Virus record (IMG/VR): IMGVR_UViG_3300020407_000009 | Coordinates: 1-40,297 of that record | Direction: 5' to 3' (one strand) | Origin: a virus | Length of the DNA stretch: 40,297 nucleotides | Shown here: positions 14,437 through 20,557 of the stretch, in pieces | How the letters are laid out: every line of letters starts with the position of its first letter | Position numbering within the stretch: the first letter of the stretch is position 1 | Program-made: the position numbers and the translations under genes | The notes under the pieces: generated by a model | The model's input: only the letters and a program-made list of their open reading frames with translations | Told to the model about the DNA's origin: nothing | The model's database searches: none

Positions 14437-14809
14437 CGCGCGTATCGAGCACCGGCTGCAGCGCTGGGCTCAATGGATCACCATCGGCGACGGCAGCGGG
14501 TATGCAGCACGCAGCGTGCTGCACCCGGAGTGGTCACCGCCCACCAAGGGCAGCACGCCGACCCTCAAGGTGGGCGCGGCCAGCGACGTGCGCGAGACCC
14601 ATCGCGCTGTGGGCCGGCTGAGCATGCGCCAGGCCAACACGGTGGTGGTGCACTACGTGATGCGGCTGCCGATCGCGGAGCAGGCGCTGCGGCTGGAATG
14701 TGCCGAGCGCACGGTGTTCGAGCGCATCGACGATGCCCATCGACGCCTGGCAGCGATGCTGTATGACCGCGATGAAGAAGAGTTTTGCAACATGCAGTCG
14801 GAGGGGTAG
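14426..14809 (+). CDS. Putative late-gene regulator (antiterminator Q-like)
   Basis: The 127-residue protein contains a C-terminal helix-turn-helix resembling sigma region 4: PIAEQALRLECAERTVFERI then DDAHRRLAAML. The N-terminal part has IEHRLQRWAQWITIGDGSGY, a segment I associate with small regulators placed just before phage late operons. Position supports a late regulator: it is the last early gene and is followed by a hairpin pair and a terminator, then all late genes. Whether it works as an antiterminator or as a transcription activator cannot be decided here. Confidence 0.6.
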   Translation: MARDARIEHRLQRWAQWITIGDGSGYAARSVLHPEWSPPTKGSTPTLKVGAASDVRETHRAVGRLSMRQANTVVVHYVMRLPIAEQALRLECAERTVFERIDDAHRRLAAMLYDRDEEEFCNMQSEG

Positions 14810-14823
14810 AGTCAGGCAAAGTC

Positions 14824-14896
14824 GGCGCTCGGTGTCTCTCAACACCAAGCGCCATTCAAGCCCCGGCTGCAGCGATGCAGACCGGGGCTTTTCTTT
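14824..14896 (+). terminator. Tandem hairpins ending in a strong intrinsic terminator at the head of the late operon
   Basis: Hairpin 1 (14824-14853): GGCGCT and GGTGT pair with ACACC and AGCGCC around a 6-nt loop, with one internal mismatch. Hairpin 2 (14859-14889): AGCCCCGGCTGCA pairs with TGCAG-A-CCGGGGCT around GCGA, followed by TTTCTTT. Hairpin 2 is a typical terminator. Because it separates the Q-like gene from the late genes, it is a good candidate for the site where the late regulator acts. Hairpin 1 might be an RNA element for antitermination. Confidence 0.85.
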
Positions 14897-14902
14897 GCTG
14901 CC

Positions 14903-15682
14903 ATGAAGCTTGACGTCAAGTCCAACATTGCCCAGGTGCTGCGGCAGCATGACAGCGTGCGCCGCGACGTGGTGGACAAGGCCGTGCCTCGCGCCCTCAA
15001 TCGCTGTGGCGACATGGCCGTGACCCAGACCAGCCGCATCATTCGGGAAGAGGGCTATGCCTTCAAGGCTGGCGAGATCAAGGCCGCCATCCGGCTCACC
15101 AAGGCGCGTGCTGGCCTGCGCACCGTCGTCATCCGCACGCGGCGCAACACCAAGAGCCTGATCGAGTTCAGCGCACGTGAGACCAAGGCCGGCGTGATGG
15201 TCAAGGTGCACGGCGCTGCCAAGCTCATCAAGGGCGCGTTCATCGCCCAACGGCAGAACGGTGTGACGGGCGTGTACGTCGAAGACAAGAGCGCCGGCAA
15301 GATCATCATCAGGCGCCAGAAGGAATACAAGCGCGGCAGCAAGGGCGGCTGGCATGCCTACCCCGCCCGCAAGCTGTACGGCCCCAGCGTGGGCGGTGTG
15401 TCTGCATCGCCTCGGGTCGAAGAGCTGCTGCAGGCCTTTGTGCTTGAGACCTTCGCCAAGCGGCTGGACCACGAGATCCGCTTACCTGTCCCGCTGAGCC
15501 GCCGCTGTATGGACGGCGTCCATAGTGTTTCGCTGGCGTCAAACCGATCTGCAACTCATGACCGAAAAAAACCGAGCATGGCAAAGGCCCGCGGAAAATT
15601 TTGGGTCCTTCCTGCGCGGTTTGAACGCGGCGGCCACGACCCCGATTTCTGCCTACTCCTAGCCTTTGCTGGGGGGCCATAA
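14903..15682 (+). CDS. Minor tail protein Z (gpZ)-like protein with C-terminal extension
   Basis: The 259-residue product begins MKLDVKSNIAQ and has the conserved look of the phage minor tail protein Z family: basic helices near 30-70 (VTQTSRIIREEGYAFKAGEI), a beta-rich middle and a helical end (RVEELLQAFVLETFAKRLDH). Family members are usually about 190-200 residues. Here no stop occurs until 15682, which adds about 65 unusual residues encoded by the putative cos region. gpZ-like proteins help complete the tail for DNA injection. The gene lies before the terminase genes, away from the other tail genes. Confidence 0.75.
   Translation: MKLDVKSNIAQVLRQHDSVRRDVVDKAVPRALNRCGDMAVTQTSRIIREEGYAFKAGEIKAAIRLTKARAGLRTVVIRTRRNTKSLIEFSARETKAGVMVKVHGAAKLIKGAFIAQRQNGVTGVYVEDKSAGKIIIRRQKEYKRGSKGGWHAYPARKLYGPSVGGVSASPRVEELLQAFVLETFAKRLDHEIRLPVPLSRRCMDGVHSVSLASNRSATHDRKKPSMAKARGKFWVLPARFERGGHDPDFCLLLAFAGGP
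15508..15650. other. Candidate cos / terminase-binding region
   Basis: Directly upstream of the small terminase gene are a hairpin TATGGAC-GGC-GTCCATA (15508-15524), an A-tract near 15564, and an AT-rich palindrome within GAAAATTTTGGGTCCTTCC (15594-15612), followed by GC-rich sequence. In lambda-like phages cos lies next to the small terminase gene and carries bends and protein sites. The exact nick positions cannot be read. This is a positional proposal only. Confidence 0.4.
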
Positions 15683-15706
15683 ACATAGCCTCCCTGTCTG
15701 CACACC

Positions 15707-16285
15707 ATGCCCACGCAAGTCGAGATCGGCGCCCACCTGGATCTGAGCCAGGGCGAGGTCAGCCGCTGGCTGCATGAAGCAGGCATCGAGTGGAAAGAGA
15801 CCCCGCTCGACACCATCCGCATCGCCTACATCCGCAAGCTGCGATCGGCAGCCGCCGGCCACAAGAGCGCCGATGGCGGCATGGACCTGACCAGCGAACG
15901 GGTGCTGACCGAGCGTGTGGACCGCGAGCTGAAGCAGTACGAACTGGCCGAGAAAAAGAAGCAGCTGGTGCGCGTCGATCAGCTCGAAGTCGAGCTGAGC
16001 CGCATGGTCGGCGCCTTCCGCACTGAGCTGCTGGCCCGCGACGACAAGCTGCGCTCCGAGATCGAAGCGCTCTACGGCATCGACATCGACCCCCAGCTGC
16101 TGGAAGACCACACCCGTGCTGCCCTCGCTCAGCTCGCTCGATACGACCCCGACAGCGCGGGCGCTGGTGAAGCGCCTGGCGATGCAGGTGGCACCGACGG
16201 CCAAGATGACGACGACGGAATGGGCGCGTCAGCACCGTCGCATGTCCGCGAAGAGCGCGGCGAAGCCGGGGACCTACAACCCTGA
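15707..16285 (+). CDS. Terminase small subunit (Nu1-like)
   Basis: The 192-residue protein has an N-terminal winged helix-turn-helix (PTQVEIGAHLDLSQGEVSRW), which binds cos DNA in this family, then a charged helical region (RELKQYELAEKKKQLVRVDQ) and a segment that would contact the large subunit. The last 40 or so residues are Gly/Asp-rich and lie in the region that overlaps the large-subunit gene in another frame. The partner gene follows at once, as expected for a lambda-type packaging pair. A weak ribosome site precedes ATG 15707. Confidence 0.88.
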   Translation: MPTQVEIGAHLDLSQGEVSRWLHEAGIEWKETPLDTIRIAYIRKLRSAAAGHKSADGGMDLTSERVLTERVDRELKQYELAEKKKQLVRVDQLEVELSRMVGAFRTELLARDDKLRSEIEALYGIDIDPQLLEDHTRAALAQLARYDPDSAGAGEAPGDAGGTDGQDDDDGMGASAPSHVREERGEAGDLQP

Positions 16286-18278
16286 CATCACGCCCTGGGT
16301 GGCCGGCATGCATGCAGCGCTGGATGACCCGAACGTGCACCAGGTGGTGGCCCTCAAGAGCGCTCAGATTGCCTGGACCGACGGCGTGCTGCTCAACTAC
16401 ATCGGCCGACGCATCGACATGGATCCCATTCCCATGATCGTGATGTTCGCCAAAGAGGCTGATGCCAAGGCGTTCGAGCGCGAGAAGTTGGTGCCCATGG
16501 TCGAGGTGACACCGCGCCTGGCCGACAAGGTGCCGGTGGGCCGCACGCGCAATGCCACCTGGGACTACAAGCCGTTCCCCGGTGGCTTCATCAAGTTGGT
16601 GGGCTCGAACAGCCCGGGCTCGGTCAAGTCCACACCGGCCCCTTTCGTGGCCGTGGAAGAGCCCGACGACAGCAACGCCAACGTCAAGGGGCAGGGCGAC
16701 ACCATTGCGCTGGTGCGCGAGCGCACGAAGACCTTCGCCCGCCGCAAGCTGGTGTTCGGCGGCACGCCGACCGTCGAAGGCGTCAGCAAGATCGAAGAGG
16801 CGTACAAGGGCAGCGACAAGCGCCAGTTCTGGGTGCCGTGCCCGCACTGCGAAGAGCGCCAGGTGCTGGTGTGGACCCAGGTGAAGTGGAACGAAGACCC
16901 CACCCAGCCCGCGCATGAGGTGTATGGCCATGCGGTGCTGGACTCGGCCCGCTACTGCTGCGTGCACTGCGGCGCCCTGTGGACCAACGGCGAGAAGATC
17001 CGCGCCGTGCGCCAGGCTGAGTGGCGCGCTTCGGCGCCGTTCCATGGCATCGCGGGCTTCAGCATCAATGAGCTGTACAGCCCGTTCCCCGGCTCGCAGC
17101 TGCGCCACCTGGTGGCCAAGTACCTGGAAGCCGAGCACGCGCTGCGGCAGGGCGACGACACCAAAAAGCGTGCCTTCGTGAACAACACCGAGGGCCGGGC
17201 CTACGCCTACAAGACCAGCGTGCCCGACAAGGATGCGCTGCGCGAGCGCTGCGAGGCCTATCCGATGCTCACCGTGCCGTGGGGCGGCGTGGTGCTCACC
17301 GCAGGCGTGGACGTGCAGCACGATCGGCTGGCCGTCGTCATCCGCGCCTGGGGCCGCGACGAAGAAAGCTGGCTGGTGTGGTGGGGCGAGCTCTACGGCC
17401 GCACGCTGGTGGTCAAGTGGAACGACGACGGCAGCATCGACCGCGAGCGCTCGGGCGCCTGGGGCGACCTGGACCAGCTGCTGACCAGCACCTTCCCGCA
17501 TGCCAACGGCGCGCCCCTGCGCATCCGCGCCGGCAGCATCGACTCATCGGACGGGCAGACCCAGGATGCGGTCTACAGCTATGTGCGCCGCCGCACCGGC
17601 ATGGGCCTGCTGGCGATCAAGGGCGACTCGCACGACCCCAAGCGCGAGATCTTCGTGCCGCCCAAGATGGCCGTGGACACCAACGGCAAGCACCGCCCGC
17701 ACCCCACTGGCGTGCGGCCCTACCTGGTGGGCACCCAGGTCGCGAAAGACCTGATCCTGGGCTCCGACGACAAGGCCGGCCGCATCAAGCTGCTGGGCCA
17801 CGGGCCCGGCCGCATGCACTGGTACCGCGATGAGCTGCGCGCCGACTACTTCGACCAGCTGACGTCGGAGGTCAAGGTGCCGCACAAGACGATCCGCGGC
17901 CGCCTGGTGTGGATGAAGCAGTCCGGCCGTCGCAACGAAGCCTTGGATTGCGAGGTGTACGCCCTGCATGCCGCCCGCAGCCTGAAGCTCAACTTGTGGC
18001 GCGGCGAGCGCTGGCAGCAGGAAGAGGCGGCGCTGCAGCAGCCGGCCCTGTTCGGCGATGTCGTCAAGCCGGTGGTGCTGCCGCCTGCCGCCAGCGGTGT
18101 GCAGACGTCTGCACAAACCGCGCAGGAGGCGCCGCAGGCCCATGCCGCAGCCCTGGCTTCACCCGAGCCCGAAGAAGCGCCCGTGGCTCGGCCCAGCACG
18201 CCCGCCGCGCCTGCCGCGAAGTCCTCCCAGCCTATCAACCCCCTGCGCCGCGGCGGATGGTCCGCCAAGCGCTGGTAA
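16116..18278 (+). CDS. Terminase large subunit (GpA family)
   Basis: This 720-residue motor and nuclease packages DNA and cuts cos. The ATPase part has LKSAQIAWTDG near residue 87 (the position of the Walker A loop, here without the usual Gly) and VEEPDD as Walker B-like. A zinc-type motif (CPHCE and CCVHCG) follows. The nuclease part contains TAGVDVQHDRLAVVIRAWG, IDSSDGQTQDAV and LDCEVYALHAA with acidic residues. The C-terminal 90 residues are Ala/Pro-rich. GTG 16116 with GGAAGA upstream keeps the conserved N-terminus and overlaps the small-subunit gene by 170 bp; ATG 16182 or 16206 are alternatives. Confidence 0.93.
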   Translation: MLPSLSSLDTTPTARALVKRLAMQVAPTAKMTTTEWARQHRRMSAKSAAKPGTYNPDITPWVAGMHAALDDPNVHQVVALKSAQIAWTDGVLLNYIGRRIDMDPIPMIVMFAKEADAKAFEREKLVPMVEVTPRLADKVPVGRTRNATWDYKPFPGGFIKLVGSNSPGSVKSTPAPFVAVEEPDDSNANVKGQGDTIALVRERTKTFARRKLVFGGTPTVEGVSKIEEAYKGSDKRQFWVPCPHCEERQVLVWTQVKWNEDPTQPAHEVYGHAVLDSARYCCVHCGALWTNGEKIRAVRQAEWRASAPFHGIAGFSINELYSPFPGSQLRHLVAKYLEAEHALRQGDDTKKRAFVNNTEGRAYAYKTSVPDKDALRERCEAYPMLTVPWGGVVLTAGVDVQHDRLAVVIRAWGRDEESWLVWWGELYGRTLVVKWNDDGSIDRERSGAWGDLDQLLTSTFPHANGAPLRIRAGSIDSSDGQTQDAVYSYVRRRTGMGLLAIKGDSHDPKREIFVPPKMAVDTNGKHRPHPTGVRPYLVGTQVAKDLILGSDDKAGRIKLLGHGPGRMHWYRDELRADYFDQLTSEVKVPHKTIRGRLVWMKQSGRRNEALDCEVYALHAARSLKLNLWRGERWQQEEAALQQPALFGDVVKPVVLPPAASGVQTSAQTAQEAPQAHAAALASPEPEEAPVARPSTPAAPAAKSSQPINPLRRGGWSAKRW

Positions 18279-18290
18279 CCCACCCCCAAC

Positions 18291-18869
18291 ATGAACATCC
18301 CCGCCACCCTCGTGCAGGGTGATACGGCGTCGTGGGCCGATGACGCGATCGTGCTGGCCGATGGTCGCACCGCCACGTCGTCGGCCTGGACGCTGCGCTA
18401 TGCCTTGCGCGGGCCCACGGGCCTGGACATCGATGCGGTGGCCGAAGGCACCGGCTGGCGCGCCAGCATCGGCCTGGCCGCCAGCGCCGCGCTGGCGCCC
18501 GGCCTGTACACCTGGGCCGCCTTCGTCACCCGCGGCACCGTCGAGCGTGAGACCGTGGCCAGGGGTCAGCTGACGGTGCAGCCCGACCTGGCCCAGCTGG
18601 CCACCGCCAGCGCTTACGACGGCCGCAGCCAGGCGCAGCGCGCCCTGGCCGACTGCGAAGCGGCGCTGGCCAAGTTCACCGCGACCGGCGGCAAGGTCAA
18701 GCGCTACGACATCGCGGGCCGCTCGATGGAGTTCGCCAGCATCGGCGAGCTGCTGCAGCTGCAGACGTTCTGGCGTTCGAAGGTGTACGCCGAGCAGGGC
18801 GCCGCGCAGACCGCCGCCGGCGCCGGCAACCCCCGCAACCTCTTCACGCGCTTCGTGCGCCCGCAGTGA
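18291..18869 (+). CDS. gpW-like head-tail joining protein with an N-terminal beta domain
   Basis: The 192-residue product lies between terminase and portal, the usual place of gpW. Its C-terminal 70 residues (KVKRYDIAGRSMEFASIGEL and the helix LLQLQTFWRSKV) resemble the gpW fold, which closes the filled head. The N-terminal 100 residues form a separate beta-rich domain (ATLVQGDTASWADDAIVLAD). So it may be a gpW fused to an additional immunoglobulin-like or decoration domain. It ends overlapping the portal start (TGATG). Confidence 0.6.
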   Translation: MNIPATLVQGDTASWADDAIVLADGRTATSSAWTLRYALRGPTGLDIDAVAEGTGWRASIGLAASAALAPGLYTWAAFVTRGTVERETVARGQLTVQPDLAQLATASAYDGRSQAQRALADCEAALAKFTATGGKVKRYDIAGRSMEFASIGELLQLQTFWRSKVYAEQGAAQTAAGAGNPRNLFTRFVRPQ

Positions 18870-20557
18870 TGAGCGCGCCCGTACGCCCCTGGTACGACGC
18901 TGAGCGGGTCACCGTGCCCAGCGGCAGCGTCACGCCCGACCTGACCATCAAGCGCAGCATCGTGCTGGACCGCTGGAACGCCCAGCGTGCTGCCGCCCGT
19001 GGCGCTGCCGTGCAGCGCGACCGGCTGCTGCAGCAGCAGCGCGCCTATGCCGGCGCCGACGTGAGCCGTCTGCACAGCGACTGGTCGGCCATGCAGACCA
19101 GCGCCGACAGCGAGATCCTGGTCAGCCTGCGCCTGCTGCGCGCCCGCAGCCGCGAGCTGGTGCGCGACAACCCGTATGCCAAGCATGTAGTGCGTCTGCT
19201 GGTCAACAACGTGATCGGCGGCGGCATGGGCATGCAGGCGGCCGTCACCAACAGCCGCGGCAAGCTGGAAGCGCGCATCAACGACTCGATCGAAGAAGCG
19301 TGGACCGAGTGGTGCGACCGCAAGACGTGCCACACCGCCGGCCTGCTGGCCTTTCCCGACATCGAGCGGCTGTTGATGGTGCAGCTGGTCACCGCCGGTG
19401 AAGCCATCGTGCGCAAGGTCCGCCAGCCCTTCGGCGGCGGCAACATCCCGCTGGCGCTGGAAGTCATCGAGGCCGATCGGCTGATCGACCAATGGCAGAC
19501 CGCCAAAGCCCCCAACGGCAACATCATCCGCATGGGCGTGGAACAGGACGAATGGGGCCGCCCCGTCGCGTACTGGTTCCACCCCAAGCACCCGGGCGAC
19601 TATCAGTTCACCAGCTTCCAGCCGGGCAAGTTCCTGCGCGTGCCGGCGGAAGACATCATTCACCTGTACCTGATCGAGCGCTGGCCGCAGAGCCGTGGCG
19701 AGCCGTGGATGCATGCGGCCCTGACCACGCTGCACATGAGCGGCGGCACCGAAGATGCGCTGGTGGTCAAGGCCCGCGCGGCGGCCAATGTCGTGGGCTT
19801 CATCCGCCAGCAAGAGCCCGATGCCGGCTCGGCCCGCAATGAGGCGGGCCAGGACCTGATCGACACCGAGCCCGGCACCTGGCGCCGGCTGCTGCCCGGT
19901 GAAGACGTTGCCGGCTTCGCGCCGGTGGTGGCCGACCCCAGTGTCGACCCGTTCTTGCGCTACCTGGTGCGCAAGGTGTCGGTGGGTGTCGGCATCAGCT
20001 ATGAGGCCGTGAGCCGCGACTACAGCTCGGCCACCTACAGCAGCGCCCGCATGGCCCTGCTGGATGACCGCGACCACTACCGCGCTCTGCAGGGCTTCAT
20101 CGGCCGCAACTTGCGGCTGGACATCCACCGCGAGTGGTGCGATGCCGCAGCGCTGGTCGGGGCCATCCGCGTCGGCACCGACTACTTCACGAACCCGCGC
20201 CGCTACCAGGCCATGCGCCTGCGGCCGCGTGGCTGGTCCTGGATCGACCCCACCAAGGAAGTCGCGGCCTACCGCGCCGCGGTGCGCGCGGGCTTCATGA
20301 GCACCGATGACGTGATCGCCCAGACCGGCGGCGGCGCCGACCGCGAAGACGTCTGGAAGCAGCGCGCGGCCGAGCTGGAAGAGGCCGAAGAACTGGGCCT
20401 GGTGTTCGACACCGATCCGGCCGAGGTCAATGACAAGGGCGTGGCGCAGCCGGGCGAAGTGCTGGAAGGCGGCCAGGCCGAGGGTGCAGACAAGGGCGCC
20501 GCCGGCGAGCTGCCGGAGGCGGAGGAAGGCGACAGCGAACAGGAGATCAAGGAATGA
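18869..20557 (+). CDS. Phage portal protein (lambda gpB family)
   Basis: The 562-residue protein forms the dodecameric ring through which DNA enters the head. It has the lambda-family features: an N-terminal DW...ADSEILVSLRLLRARSREL segment, ARELVRDNPYAKHVVRLLV-type helices, the GEAIVRK motif near residue 180, a tunnel-helix region and an acidic C-terminus. ATG 18869 overlaps the previous stop (TGATG); a GTG three bases upstream is also possible. The last bases overlap the next gene by ATGA. Confidence 0.94.
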   Translation: MSAPVRPWYDAERVTVPSGSVTPDLTIKRSIVLDRWNAQRAAARGAAVQRDRLLQQQRAYAGADVSRLHSDWSAMQTSADSEILVSLRLLRARSRELVRDNPYAKHVVRLLVNNVIGGGMGMQAAVTNSRGKLEARINDSIEEAWTEWCDRKTCHTAGLLAFPDIERLLMVQLVTAGEAIVRKVRQPFGGGNIPLALEVIEADRLIDQWQTAKAPNGNIIRMGVEQDEWGRPVAYWFHPKHPGDYQFTSFQPGKFLRVPAEDIIHLYLIERWPQSRGEPWMHAALTTLHMSGGTEDALVVKARAAANVVGFIRQQEPDAGSARNEAGQDLIDTEPGTWRRLLPGEDVAGFAPVVADPSVDPFLRYLVRKVSVGVGISYEAVSRDYSSATYSSARMALLDDRDHYRALQGFIGRNLRLDIHREWCDAAALVGAIRVGTDYFTNPRRYQAMRLRPRGWSWIDPTKEVAAYRAAVRAGFMSTDDVIAQTGGGADREDVWKQRAAELEEAEELGLVFDTDPAEVNDKGVAQPGEVLEGGQAEGADKGAAGELPEAEEGDSEQEIKE

